Shown one piece after another: positions 31,803 through 40,714 of a stretch of DNA of 64,000 nucleotides (position 1 is its first letter; every line of letters starts with the position of its first letter). The notes beneath the pieces were generated by a model. That model made no database searches and was not told the origin of the DNA. It saw only the letters and a list, made by a program, of their open reading frames with translations. The DNA comes from Ferdinandcohnia humi_A. Lineage in GTDB: Bacteria; Bacillota; Bacilli; Bacillales; Bacillaceae_L. The stretch spans positions 62,001 through 126,000 of the forward strand of contig JBLKRX010000003.1 of the NCBI GenBank assembly GCA_047608075.1, given 5' to 3'. The position numbers and the translations under genes are program-made.

Positions 31803-32807
31803 ATGGTCTTTAAAACTTCTCAAGGAAAATTATTTGGACTGTTTTTTGGAATCGTACTATTACTTTTCTGTATGTGCGCAAGCATTATTTATGGGTATAC
31901 AGACACATCCTGGAAAATGGCGTACCAGACATTTACAGCTTACAATGGCTCGAATGAACATATTATTATTCAGTCCATTCGACTCCCACGGGCATTAATT
32001 GCCGCAGCAGTTGGTGCAAGCCTTGGAATCGCAGGAACTTTAATGCAGGCATTAACGAAGAACCCTCTTGCATCTCCAGGAATATTTGGTATTAACGCAG
32101 GGGCAGGATTTTTCATTGTTGTAGCCGTTTCGGTCTTTTCCGTTTCATCATTACAAGCATTTACATGGATAGCCTTTTTAGGGGCAGCAGTAGCGGCATT
32201 TACTGTTTATTTCATTGGATCATTAGGGCGAGAGGGTCTTACACCAATGAAGCTTACTTTGGCGGGTTCTGCGATGGCGGCGATGTTTTCATCCTTTACA
32301 CAAGGTTTATTGGTAGTAGATGAAATGGCATTAGACCAAGTGTTATTTTGGCTTGCTGGGTCAATACAAGGGAGGAAGTTAGAGACACTTTCTGGTGTTC
32401 TCCCTTACTTGGGAATAGCATGGGTAGGATCACTGCTTTTAGCTAACAAAATTAATGTATTAACAATGGGGGAAGACGTCGCAAAAGGTCTCGGCCAACG
32501 AACAGGAACTGTGAAACTTTTAATTGCTGCTGTTGTCATTTTATTAGCAGGCGGCTCGGTCGCAGTAGCAGGACCAATCGGTTTTATAGGAATCGTCATT
32601 CCACATCTTACGCGTTCTCTTGTAGGAATCGATCATCGATGGGTCATTCCCTACAGCGGAATCCTTGGCGGGGTTTTACTGCTCTTAGCCGACATTTCAG
32701 CACGATACGTTGTAATGCCAGAAGAAGTTCCAGTAGGTGTAATGACAGCATTAATTGGAACACCTTTCTTCATATATGTTGCGAGAAAGGGGCTAGGTAA
32801 AGGATGA
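31803..32807 (+). CDS. yfiZ: FecCD-family siderophore ABC permease, YfiZ-like
   Basis: Membrane permease of 334 residues with about ten helices. The FecCD motifs are visible: IRLPRALIAAAVGASLGIAG near residue 60, NPLASPGIFGINAGAG after it, and the coupling-helix region GPIGFIGIVIPHLTRSLVG near 260 that contacts the ATPase. It forms a heterodimer with the next gene product, which it overlaps by 4 bp. AAGGGG precedes ATG. It is divergent from yfiY across the Fur-controlled region and probably iron-repressed. Confidence 0.9.
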   Translation: MVFKTSQGKLFGLFFGIVLLLFCMCASIIYGYTDTSWKMAYQTFTAYNGSNEHIIIQSIRLPRALIAAAVGASLGIAGTLMQALTKNPLASPGIFGINAGAGFFIVVAVSVFSVSSLQAFTWIAFLGAAVAAFTVYFIGSLGREGLTPMKLTLAGSAMAAMFSSFTQGLLVVDEMALDQVLFWLAGSIQGRKLETLSGVLPYLGIAWVGSLLLANKINVLTMGEDVAKGLGQRTGTVKLLIAAVVILLAGGSVAVAGPIGFIGIVIPHLTRSLVGIDHRWVIPYSGILGGVLLLLADISARYVVMPEEVPVGVMTALIGTPFFIYVARKGLGKG

Positions 32808-33862
32808 GTAAATATAAGTCACTACGATTTGGAAAAAAAGGAACGATCTCATTTTTACTTGATAAAAAAGCACTTTTAACTTTTCTTATTCTTTTTATAC
32901 TAGTTATCATTTTGTTCTTAGTTAGTACAGGTATGGGTGAGTTAAAAATTGATCCTATCACCGTTGTAAAAACTCTATTTGGGTATGGTACACGAATGGA
33001 ACAGCTCGTCGTTACCTCATTTAGGCTACCAAGAATCATCATTGCCTTATTGGTAGGAATGGCGCTAGCTGTAGCTGGAAGTATTCTACAGGGTATTATT
33101 CGTAACCCTTTAGCCTCTCCAGATATTCTTGGAATTACAGGTGGAGCATCGGTTGCAGTTGTTGCTTTTTTAATGATTTTTAGCAACGCTAGTAATGCTT
33201 TAACAGTAAGCATAAAATGGATGCCTGTTGCTGCCTTTATAGGGGCGACTGTAGTTGCATTTTTAGTTTATATACTGTCTTGGAAGGATGGAGTTTCTCC
33301 TATCCGACTTGTATTAATAGGAATAGGAATATCGGCACTTACTCAGGCATTAACCACAACCTTTATGGTAATGGGTCCTATCTATCAGGCAAGCCAAGCA
33401 AATATTTGGATAACTGGTTCTGTTATCGGTTCTACTTGGGCCAATGTTTCCATTCTAAGCCCTGTTGTAGTTACCCTATTGATTGTAAGCTTTATATTAG
33501 CTAGAAATTTGAATGTGCAAGAACTAGGGGAAGAGCTAGCAACTGGTGTGGGAAGTGCCGTTCAAAAACAGCGTTTCCTCTTATTAGTAGCAAGCACTGC
33601 CCTAACTGGAAGTGCAGTAGCTTTTGCAGGTGGAATCGGTTTTGTAGGTTTAATGGCACCACATATGGCTAGACGATTAGTAGGATCTGCTTTTGGAGCA
33701 CTTCTACCAACAGCTGCGTTAATAGGTGGGATACTTGTTATGCTAGCTGATTTAGTAGGAAGAACGTTATTTTCACCGATGGAAGTACCAGCAGGAGTAT
33801 TTACAGCTGCAATTGGAGCACCATATTTTATCTATTTACTATATAAAAGCCGTAATAGTTAA
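32804..33862 (+). CDS. yfhA: FecCD-family siderophore ABC permease, YfhA-like
   Basis: Second permease subunit, 352 residues, with an N-terminal cytoplasmic stretch of about 25 residues and ten membrane helices. It repeats the family motifs FRLPRIIIALLVGMALAVAG, NPLASPDILGITGGA and GGIGFVGLMAPHMARRLVG. The 4-bp ATGA overlap with the previous gene indicates translational coupling. An 87-bp gap separates it from the ATPase gene, which completes the transporter. Confidence 0.9.
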   Translation: MSKYKSLRFGKKGTISFLLDKKALLTFLILFILVIILFLVSTGMGELKIDPITVVKTLFGYGTRMEQLVVTSFRLPRIIIALLVGMALAVAGSILQGIIRNPLASPDILGITGGASVAVVAFLMIFSNASNALTVSIKWMPVAAFIGATVVAFLVYILSWKDGVSPIRLVLIGIGISALTQALTTTFMVMGPIYQASQANIWITGSVIGSTWANVSILSPVVVTLLIVSFILARNLNVQELGEELATGVGSAVQKQRFLLLVASTALTGSAVAFAGGIGFVGLMAPHMARRLVGSAFGALLPTAALIGGILVMLADLVGRTLFSPMEVPAGVFTAAIGAPYFIYLLYKSRNS

Positions 33863-33949
33863 TATAGAAAGCTAATGGTACGTACTTATTCTTCACAACA
33901 AGAGTCAGCAATATGGTAGTACACATTACTTTGTAAGGGGGCATGCGCG

Positions 33950-34759
33950 ATGTATGCATTAGAAACAGATTCACTCACTCTTTCATATGGTGAGTCCATT
34001 ATAATTGATGACTTAAAGCTCGAAATACCCAAAGGTGAAATTACTGTATTAATTGGGGGCAATGGATGTGGTAAGTCTACCTTACTACGCTCGCTGGCAA
34101 GATTATTAAAACCTACTAAAGGGGCTGTTCTTTTAGAGGGAAGTGCAATTGCAAAGCTTCCAACAAAAGAAGTCGCACGGAAGTTAGCAATTCTTCCACA
34201 AGGCCCAACTGCTCCAGAAGGTTTAACTGTGCTGCAATTAGTCAAGCAGGGGCGTTATCCGTATCAAAACTGGCTAAAACAGTGGACAGAAGAAGATGAA
34301 AAAATGGTGAATCATGCCCTAGAGGCTACTGGTATGACTGAGTTTGCTGAACGTACCGTCGATTCTCTATCTGGTGGTCAACGACAACGTGCATGGATTG
34401 CAATGACACTTGCCCAACAAACGGATATCATTCTTCTTGATGAGCCAACGACATATCTAGATATGACCCACCAAATTGAAATATTAGATCTTCTATTTGA
34501 ACTAAATGAAACAGAAAAACGAACCATCATAATGGTATTACATGATTTGAATTTAGCATGTCGCTATGCACATCATATTGTAGCCATTAAAGATAAACAA
34601 ATTTATGCGCAAGGAAAACCAGAGTATGTGGTAAATTGTAGTCTAGTTAAAGATGTATTTGGCATGGACTGTGAAGTAACTGTTGATCCGCTTTTTGGAA
34701 CTCCGTTATGTATCCCACATGGAAAAGGGCGCTGTATACTAAATAAGGTAGGGGTTTGA
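33950..34759 (+). CDS. yusV: Iron-siderophore ABC transporter ATPase, YusV-like
   Basis: Cytoplasmic ATPase of 269 residues of the FecE/FhuC type. Walker A is GGNGCGKST (about 36-44), the signature is LSGGQRQRAWIA (about 140), Walker B is IILLDEPT with catalytic Glu, and the His-loop is VLHDLN. In B. subtilis YusV energises several siderophore permeases from a separate locus; here it sits immediately behind the two permeases, so its partnership is direct. AAGGGGG precedes ATG 33950. Confidence 0.93.
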   Translation: MYALETDSLTLSYGESIIIDDLKLEIPKGEITVLIGGNGCGKSTLLRSLARLLKPTKGAVLLEGSAIAKLPTKEVARKLAILPQGPTAPEGLTVLQLVKQGRYPYQNWLKQWTEEDEKMVNHALEATGMTEFAERTVDSLSGGQRQRAWIAMTLAQQTDIILLDEPTTYLDMTHQIEILDLLFELNETEKRTIIMVLHDLNLACRYAHHIVAIKDKQIYAQGKPEYVVNCSLVKDVFGMDCEVTVDPLFGTPLCIPHGKGRCILNKVGV

Positions 34760-34760
34760 A

Positions 34761-35534
34761 ATGGGGAGCCCACTATTGGCAACAGAAATAAACCAATTAA
34801 AAGAATTCCGCTACATTGACACAAAGTTTCCTTCTGAACTTTCTATTCAGGTGGAAGACCTGTTGAAGGAAGACAGAATGAAACGGTATGTAGCTAACTT
34901 ACAAAAGAAAATCTCCGCTCCCGATAAAAGGGTGGCGGCTTCCATGTTTATGAAGAGATATGGTTTTTTTGCTGTTCTCAATTTATACTCCATGACAATT
35001 CTTAATAAACGTCTAAATACTTCATTGGATAATTTATCATTAGAGACCAATGATGATGAAGAAGAAATTTGGTACTGGAACCCTAAATTTTATTTAAAAG
35101 ATATAAACACGATCCCAGCACCAGCCGATACACGTGAAAAGTGGAGAGAAGCAACAATTAAAGCAATCTTTCATGACAATATCCATGATATTTTGGAACA
35201 ATTAGCCCATTTAACCAAACTGTCTAAGAAGGTGCTATGGGAAAATATCGCAATCTATATTTTTTGGTTATATGAATCTTTATTGTCAGACCCTAAGTTT
35301 GTAGACAAAATATCCACTATAAAGGAAGATTTTGAGTTTATTGTAAACCAAGCAGACGGACAATTATTTGGACCTTTATCATTTAATCCGTTAACTCGTT
35401 TTTATAGAGATAAGGTCTATCGTCCTGAATATGATCAGGAAATCCGAACAAGGACCACTTGTTGCCTCTATTACAAAATAACAAGTGCGGGAGATCGATG
35501 TAAAACATGTCCACTCAATTGTTCAACAAAATAG
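34761..35534 (+). CDS. FhuF-like (2Fe-2S) ferric-siderophore reductase
   Basis: Iron reductase-like protein of 257 residues. The C-terminal FhuF_C motif is complete: Cys234-Cys235, Cys247 and Cys250 (CC-x11-C-x2-C), which ligates an unusual [2Fe-2S] cluster. The N-terminal domain matches the FhuF/IucA-type fold only weakly (DTREKWREATIKAIFHDNIHDI). It would release iron from imported ferri-siderophore in the cytosol. The ATG lies one base after the yusV stop codon, so it is part of the uptake operon. Confidence 0.85.
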   Translation: MGSPLLATEINQLKEFRYIDTKFPSELSIQVEDLLKEDRMKRYVANLQKKISAPDKRVAASMFMKRYGFFAVLNLYSMTILNKRLNTSLDNLSLETNDDEEEIWYWNPKFYLKDINTIPAPADTREKWREATIKAIFHDNIHDILEQLAHLTKLSKKVLWENIAIYIFWLYESLLSDPKFVDKISTIKEDFEFIVNQADGQLFGPLSFNPLTRFYRDKVYRPEYDQEIRTRTTCCLYYKITSAGDRCKTCPLNCSTK

Positions 35535-35545
35535 GAGGAAGGATC

Positions 35546-35791
35546 ATGGATCAAAAAATAACTGAGCAATTAGATGGATTACTAGAAAAATATACTGAAT
35601 TATTGCTAGGAGAAAGCTCACCTGAATTAAAAGAAAAGGTAAAAATGTGGTCTCTTTATATGCATATTTCCAAGTCGATGCCACCACTTGCAAAACACTG
35701 GAATGATACATATCCTGATGCAAAGGAAAGCATGAAAGAAATCATTGCAGAAATTAAAAGATTAAATGAAGAGCATCGTTCGAAAAATTAA
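35546..35791 (+). CDS. yusU: YusU-like protein (DUF2573)
   Basis: Small cytoplasmic protein of 81 residues, helical and charged (LDGLLEKYTELLLGESSPELKEKVKMW; SMPPLAKHW). It matches YusU of B. subtilis, also near yusV; its function is unknown. ATG 35546 is preceded by AGGAGGAAGGATC, and the in-frame ATG 35507 lies inside the previous coding sequence without a site. The linkage to iron uptake genes is conserved but does not prove a role in it. A strong terminator follows at once. Confidence 0.82.
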   Translation: MDQKITEQLDGLLEKYTELLLGESSPELKEKVKMWSLYMHISKSMPPLAKHWNDTYPDAKESMKEIIAEIKRLNEEHRSKN

Positions 35792-35793
35792 GA

Positions 35794-35833
35794 AGAGATG
35801 AGGCGACATAGAAGTTGCTTCATCTCTTTTTTT
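35794..35833 (+). terminator. Terminator of the siderophore uptake operon
   Basis: AGAGATGA-G-GC / GC-TTCATCTCT stem followed by seven Ts. Confidence 0.8.
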
Positions 35834-35855
35834 ACGTGCGGGTTCAGGAAATTAT

Positions 35856-36209
35856 TTATTGCACGATATTATGGTTTGGAAATTGGGTCGTAGTGTAATT
35901 ATAGAATTGCTGGAGTTTTTGCTGAACCTTTTGTGAATCCTCTTTTTCAAGCTTATACCAGCCATTTTTAAACATTAAATTGTATAATTCTCTTTGGCAA
36001 TCCTGCGTCTCATTAAAAATAGCTCTAATGTCTTGGTAAAGTCCATCATGACTCATCTCATTTAGAGCAGTACTATATGCTGCTGTCAAGTACTTTTCAG
36101 TTGCAAGCATGTCATTAAGAAAGTCACGATCGTTCATCGCTGGTGTCTTAGGAACAGTAGTTTTTGGATTCTTCACTTGGTTCTGGTTTTGATTCATTTG
36201 TTGATTCAT
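35856..36209 (-). CDS. CotF-family spore coat protein
   Basis: Coat-type protein of 117 residues. After a Gln/Asn-rich N-terminus (about 1-25), the ferritin-like CotF domain reads MNDRDFLNDMLATEKYLTAAYSTALNEM and later DCQRELYNLMFKNGWYKLEKED, both typical. AGGAAGGAGC precedes ATG 36209. It lies 16 bp after a second coat-like gene, forming a two-gene operon likely transcribed in the mother cell late in sporulation; that timing is inferred from family. The position corresponds to yusN in B. subtilis. Confidence 0.82.
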   Translation of the reverse strand: MNQQMNQNQNQVKNPKTTVPKTPAMNDRDFLNDMLATEKYLTAAYSTALNEMSHDGLYQDIRAIFNETQDCQRELYNLMFKNGWYKLEKEDSQKVQQKLQQFYNYTTTQFPNHNIVQ

Positions 36210-36225
36210 GATTTGAAGCTCCTTC

Positions 36226-36540
36226 CTATTGCATTTGCTGACCTTGGTTTTTGCTTGGGTTTTGAGGTGGTTGCCCAGTATGCTTTTGCATATGATCTAA
36301 GATTTGCTTGTAATGTCTTTCATGCATTTGACATGCTTTTTCTAACGCTTGAGAAATTTCTTGGATATGGCATTGGCCTGCATAAAAATGGGCCTTTTTC
36401 AAAGCCATTAAGTTCCATGACATCATATCAGTAAGATATAGTAAATCCTTTGAAGTGATGACTGCTGGTGTTTCAGACATTTGTGGCCCCTTTGGTGTAT
36501 ACAATGGTTGTTGTTGCTGTTGTGATTGCTGTTGTTGCAT
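36226..36540 (-). CDS. CotF/YusN-like spore coat protein
   Basis: Protein of 104 residues. A poly-Gln N-terminus (about 1-12) precedes a helical domain with ITSKDLLYLTDMMSWNLMALKKAHFYAG and ACQMHERHYKQILDHMQKHT, a ferritin-like helical pattern related to CotF and close to YusN. The C-terminal tail is again Gln/Asn/Pro-rich. ATG 36540 has AGGAGG six bases upstream; the frame runs 27 bases further with no site. It is co-oriented with the next coat gene. Function is probably structural. Confidence 0.8.
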   Translation of the reverse strand: MQQQQSQQQQQPLYTPKGPQMSETPAVITSKDLLYLTDMMSWNLMALKKAHFYAGQCHIQEISQALEKACQMHERHYKQILDHMQKHTGQPPQNPSKNQGQQMQ

Positions 36541-36805
36541 ACAATATCCTCCTAAACCTTTTTTCACTTTCGGAATGAACCTGCGGCATTTACTGAAAAT
36601 AGCCGAGTTTCTTCAACAATTATGCTTCCAAAAATCTTTGTTTATATGCAGTTAGAGAATAATTACAAATGTTAAAATCAAATCTTCGACATTTTTTTTA
36701 AGAGATATATTCAAAGTGTCATAAAAGTGATAAAATGATATGGGATTTAGGACATAACAGCCTGTAGATAACACGCATCAAGAGTGCCTTAGAGGGGGAA
36801 AAGGA

Positions 36806-37723
36806 ATGGAACAGCTTTTAAGAGATTTTTTCTTATTTTTATCAAAAAATAAAACGTTTACAAAACTAGCGAGAAAATATGGTTTACGTTTCGGTGCAGG
36901 TAGATTTGTTGCTGGTGAGTCGCTAGACTTAGCTGTTAAAAAGATAAAAGAGTTAAATTCTAAAGGATTAGCTGTAACAATAGATTATCTAGGTGAATTT
37001 GTTGATAATGAAGAAGAAGCAAATTATATGGCAGATAATTCGATTGAAGCTATCAAAGCAATTGGTAGAGAGAAGTTAAATGCCCAGCTTTCACTAAAAA
37101 TGACTTCTATGGGTTTAGATATTTCTGATGATGTTGTTATGAGAAATATGCGTAGAATCCTAGATGCTGCTAAAGATAATAATGTGTTTGTTACAATTGA
37201 CATGGAGGATTACTCTAGATGTCAAAAAACGATTGATATCTTTAAAGAATTAAGAAAAGATTATGATAATGTAGGTACAGTTATTCAAGCCTATTTGTAT
37301 AGAACTGTTGATGATATCCAAGACTTAAATCAATTTCATCCAAATCTGCGCCTTGTTAAGGGTGCATATAAAGAATCACCAGAGGTTGCCTTCCCAGAGA
37401 AGAAGGATGTAGATGATAATTTTAAGAAGATTATTAAAATGCATTTATTAAATGGAAATTATACAGCAATTGCTTCCCATGATGAAGCAATGATTGAATA
37501 CACAAAGCAGCTTGAAAAAGAACATAATATTAGTAGGGATCAATTTGAATTCCAAATGCTTTATGGAATTCGTTCAGAACGTCATGAAGAGTTAGCGAAG
37601 GAAGGATATACGTTCCGTGTCTATGTACCATATGGAACTGATTGGTATGGTTATTTTATGAGACGTCTTGCTGAAAGACCAGCTAACGTTGCGTTTGTAT
37701 TAAAAGGAGTATTCGGTAAGTAA
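36806..37723 (+). CDS. fadM: Proline dehydrogenase
   Basis: FAD-dependent enzyme of 305 residues that oxidises proline to pyrroline-5-carboxylate at the membrane. The TIM barrel shows VTIDYLGE, VTIDMEDYSRC, RLVKGAYKESPEVAFP and the C-terminal substrate-binding VYVPYGTDWYGYFMRRLAERPAN, all hallmarks of PutA/PutB PRODH domains. Its position next to fadN matches yusM (fadM) of B. subtilis. AGAGGGGGAAAAGG precedes ATG. It is separated from fadNAE by a terminator and a small convergent gene, so it is transcribed on its own. Confidence 0.93.
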   Translation: MEQLLRDFFLFLSKNKTFTKLARKYGLRFGAGRFVAGESLDLAVKKIKELNSKGLAVTIDYLGEFVDNEEEANYMADNSIEAIKAIGREKLNAQLSLKMTSMGLDISDDVVMRNMRRILDAAKDNNVFVTIDMEDYSRCQKTIDIFKELRKDYDNVGTVIQAYLYRTVDDIQDLNQFHPNLRLVKGAYKESPEVAFPEKKDVDDNFKKIIKMHLLNGNYTAIASHDEAMIEYTKQLEKEHNISRDQFEFQMLYGIRSERHEELAKEGYTFRVYVPYGTDWYGYFMRRLAERPANVAFVLKGVFGK

Positions 37724-37727
37724 TATG

Positions 37728-37760
37728 TAGTGCCTAGCGATTAAGTCGTTAGGCACTTTT
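37728..37760. terminator. Terminator after proline dehydrogenase gene
   Basis: AGTGCCTA-G-CGA / TCG-T-TAGGCACT stem with TTTTGAAA after it; it could also serve the convergent small gene. Confidence 0.8.
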
Positions 37761-37766
37761 GAAATT

Positions 37767-37916
37767 TCATTGCTCTCCGCCTGTATTTTCAGCACCAAAT
37801 TGTTGATTTGTTGACGAAGTTTTTCCGCTTCTTTGTCTTGTGTCAGGACCAGCATTACCTTTCACACTAGCAGCACTTACGCCTCTTTTAGATGGATTTT
37901 TCTCATGTTTCGCCAT
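37767..37916 (-). CDS. YuzL-like small protein
   Basis: Basic, disordered protein of 49 residues starting MAKHEKNPSKRGVSAASVKG, with a Gly/Gln/Ser/Asn-rich tail. The SKRGVSAASVKGNAGP pattern matches the YuzL family found next to fadN in B. subtilis relatives, and its composition resembles small spore proteins. GGAGGTGA 11 bases upstream of ATG 37916 fixes the start; the frame extends far upstream without a site. Function is unknown. Confidence 0.72.
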   Translation of the reverse strand: MAKHEKNPSKRGVSAASVKGNAGPDTRQRSGKTSSTNQQFGAENTGGEQ

Positions 37917-38135
37917 AATAAAAATTTCACCTCCGTTTCTTATCGTCACCCCAATAAAGTGTTTCCATACGAAGGAAAAAGAAATCGAAAATTGTTTTCG
38001 AATATATTGCGAAAATTTAAATATTGCTTTATATTTAGATATAAGGAACTCATTCTTGTGAACGATGTTCAAAAACTCACTAAATGATAAAAGCTTTTGA
38101 ACTCACATTTAAGTAAATTTTTTTTGGCATGAAAA

Positions 38136-38153
38136 TGAATGAGTATTCATTCA
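38136..38153. promoter_or_regulatory. FadR operator of the fadNAE operon
   Basis: TGAATGAGTATTCATTCA is a perfect seven-pair palindrome matching the Bacillus FadR (YsiA) box TGAATGAMTANTCATTCA. It lies 26 bp upstream of the fadN start, so long-chain acyl-CoA would relieve repression. Confidence 0.9.
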
Positions 38154-38178
38154 AAAATGGCAAAGGGGGAAACTGTGA

Positions 38179-40563
38179 ATGATTCAAAGCATTAAAAAAG
38201 CAGCGGTTCTTGGATCAGGAGTTATGGGATCAGGCATTGCTGCACATCTAGCAAACATTGGAATACCTACTTTACTGTTAGATATTGTTCCTCGTGAACT
38301 AACAGAAGACGAAAAAAAGAAAGGGTTTACATTAGAAGATAAGCAAGTTCGCAATCGACTAAGTAATACTGCCCTTCAAAAATTACTTAAGCAAAAGCCT
38401 GCTCCATTAACAGCAAAGGAAAATCTTTCACTTATCACTGCAGGTAATTTTGAAGATGATATGGTAAAGCTGTCCGAGGTTGACTGGATTATAGAGGTTG
38501 TTGTCGAAAACCTTGACATTAAGAAAAAAGTATTTAGCCAGGTTGACGAAGTAAGAAAACCCGGAAGTATTGTGAGCTCAAATACATCTGGTATTTCTGT
38601 TGAAGCTATGGCAGAGGGTCGTTCAGAGGACTTCCAAAAGCACTTTTTAGGGACGCATTTTTTTAACCCTCCACGTTATTTGAAACTATTAGAAGTCATT
38701 CCTACAAAACATACAAGTCATGAAGTTCTTTCTTTTATGAAGGAATTTGGTGAAGATGTGTTAGGAAAAGGCGTTGTAGAAGCGAAAGATACACCTAACT
38801 TCATTGCTAACCGAATTGGAACATATGGTTTACTTGTTACTGTTCGTGAAATGCTAAAAGGCGGATATAGTGTTGGGGAGGTAGATTCTGTTACTGGACC
38901 AATGATCGGTCGTCCGAAAAGCGCAACGTTTCGTACGCTTGACGTTGTAGGATTGGATACATTCGTTCACGTTGCCAATAACGTGTTTGAACAGGTTGAA
39001 GGGGAAGAGAAAGAAGTATTTAATGTCCCTACCTTCATGAGAAAAATGCTTGAAAAAGGATGGCTTGGTAGCAAATCTGGTCAAGGCTTCTTCTTAAAAC
39101 AGGGGAAAGAAATTCTTGAACTTAATCCGGAAACATTAGAGTATCAAGAGCGAAAGAAGTTAAAAACTGCAACTACAGAAGCTCTTAAGCAAGTGAAGGG
39201 CTTACCGAACAAGCTTAAAACTCTTCTGTATGCAAATGACCGCGCAGGCCAATTATTATGGAATATTACAAGCCCAGCTCTAGTTTATTCCGCAAATCTA
39301 CTTGGGGAAATTGCAGATGATATTGTTGCGATTGATGAGGCAATGAAATGGGGCTTTGGTTGGCAGTTAGGACCATTTGAAACATGGGATGCTATTGGAC
39401 TTGAAAACTCAGTTGTGAAAATGGAAGCAGAGGGTCAAGTAGTTCCTGCTTGGGTTAATGAAATGCTCGCTAATGGAAATACATCTTTCTATAAGAAAGA
39501 CAACGGTTCTGTTTCTTACTATAACAATGGGGAATACAAACCATTAACAATAAATCCGAAAAATATTAATATTAAGAGTTTAAAAGAAACGAATGGTGTT
39601 ATTAAGAAAAATAGTGGAGCTAGCTTACTAGATTTAGGTGATGATGTTGCTTTACTAGAATTTACTTCACCTAACAATGCAATTGGCTTTGATATTATCC
39701 AAATGATTAATTATTCACTTGAAGAAGTAGCTCGAAACTACAAAGGACTAGTGATTGGAAATCAAGCGAAAAACTTCTGTGTAGGTGCAAACCTTGCCAT
39801 GATTTTAATGGAAGCACAGGATGATAATTTCTACGATATCGAACTTGTTGTACGTCAATTCCAACAAGCGATGATGAATATTAAATACAGTGAAAAACCA
39901 GTAGTTGCCGCACCTTTTGGGATGACACTTGGTGGTGGAGCAGAAATCTGTTTACCGGCTGCAAGAGTTCAGGCTTCTAGTGAAACATATATGGGTCTTG
40001 TTGAGGTTGGTGTCGGCGTAATCCCTGGAGGTGGGGGGAATAAAGAGCTTTATATTAACCATCTTCAAGGATTACCAAATGGTGTGGAACTAAATCTTCA
40101 AAATGTAGCAAATAAAGTGTTTGAAACGATTGCAATGGCGAAGGTTTCTACATCTGCTGATGAGGCGCGTACAAACAACTTCTTATCTAAAGAAGATGGT
40201 ATCAGCTTTAATGGTGATCATCTCATTTATGATGCAAAACAAACAGTACTAGCTTTATCTGAACAAGGATATAAAGTGCCAGCTCGCAAAAAGGTACCGG
40301 TAGTAGGTGAAACTGGCTACGCAACATTACTTTTAGGCGCACAAGCAATGAAATATTCAGGTTATATTTCTGACCATGACCTTAAAATTGCGAAGAAGCT
40401 TGCTTGGGTAATTGCAGGTGGAAATGTTCCTTATGGAACTGAAGTAGATGAACAATACTTACTAGATTTAGAGCGTGAAGCATTCCTAAGTCTTGTTGGG
40501 GAACCAAAAACACAGCAAAGAATGCAACACATGCTTGTAAAAGGAAAGCCATTACGTAACTAA
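38179..40563 (+). CDS. fadN: 3-hydroxyacyl-CoA dehydrogenase / enoyl-CoA hydratase FadN
   Basis: Bifunctional beta-oxidation enzyme of 794 residues performing hydration of enoyl-CoA and oxidation of 3-hydroxyacyl-CoA. Domain order is dehydrogenase first: Rossmann GSGVMGSGIAAHLAN (about 12-26), HFFNPPRYLKLLEV with the catalytic His, then the second 3HCDH domain (GWLGSKSGQGFF), and a C-terminal crotonase domain (GNQAKNFCVGANLAM; MTLGGGAEICLPAA; GVIPGGGGNKEL). AAAGGGGGAAAC precedes ATG. First gene of fadN-fadA-fadE behind a FadR box. Confidence 0.96.
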   Translation: MIQSIKKAAVLGSGVMGSGIAAHLANIGIPTLLLDIVPRELTEDEKKKGFTLEDKQVRNRLSNTALQKLLKQKPAPLTAKENLSLITAGNFEDDMVKLSEVDWIIEVVVENLDIKKKVFSQVDEVRKPGSIVSSNTSGISVEAMAEGRSEDFQKHFLGTHFFNPPRYLKLLEVIPTKHTSHEVLSFMKEFGEDVLGKGVVEAKDTPNFIANRIGTYGLLVTVREMLKGGYSVGEVDSVTGPMIGRPKSATFRTLDVVGLDTFVHVANNVFEQVEGEEKEVFNVPTFMRKMLEKGWLGSKSGQGFFLKQGKEILELNPETLEYQERKKLKTATTEALKQVKGLPNKLKTLLYANDRAGQLLWNITSPALVYSANLLGEIADDIVAIDEAMKWGFGWQLGPFETWDAIGLENSVVKMEAEGQVVPAWVNEMLANGNTSFYKKDNGSVSYYNNGEYKPLTINPKNINIKSLKETNGVIKKNSGASLLDLGDDVALLEFTSPNNAIGFDIIQMINYSLEEVARNYKGLVIGNQAKNFCVGANLAMILMEAQDDNFYDIELVVRQFQQAMMNIKYSEKPVVAAPFGMTLGGGAEICLPAARVQASSETYMGLVEVGVGVIPGGGGNKELYINHLQGLPNGVELNLQNVANKVFETIAMAKVSTSADEARTNNFLSKEDGISFNGDHLIYDAKQTVLALSEQGYKVPARKKVPVVGETGYATLLLGAQAMKYSGYISDHDLKIAKKLAWVIAGGNVPYGTEVDEQYLLDLEREAFLSLVGEPKTQQRMQHMLVKGKPLRN

Positions 40564-40714
40564 TAAAAGGGTATTTTGAACTATAGGTAGAAGGAAGAAA
40601 ATGGATTCAGGAAGGGCCTTGGACGTCATTCATTAAGACTGCAGTGACAAAGAGATTCGACAGAACTTTTTCCCGGACTTTTTTAACTTCCTTAATTGAA
40701 ATGGGGGGAATATC

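Noticed and set aside
33217..33504. A 95-residue frame inside yfhA
   Set aside because: It is an out-of-frame shadow of a membrane permease gene without its own translation signals.
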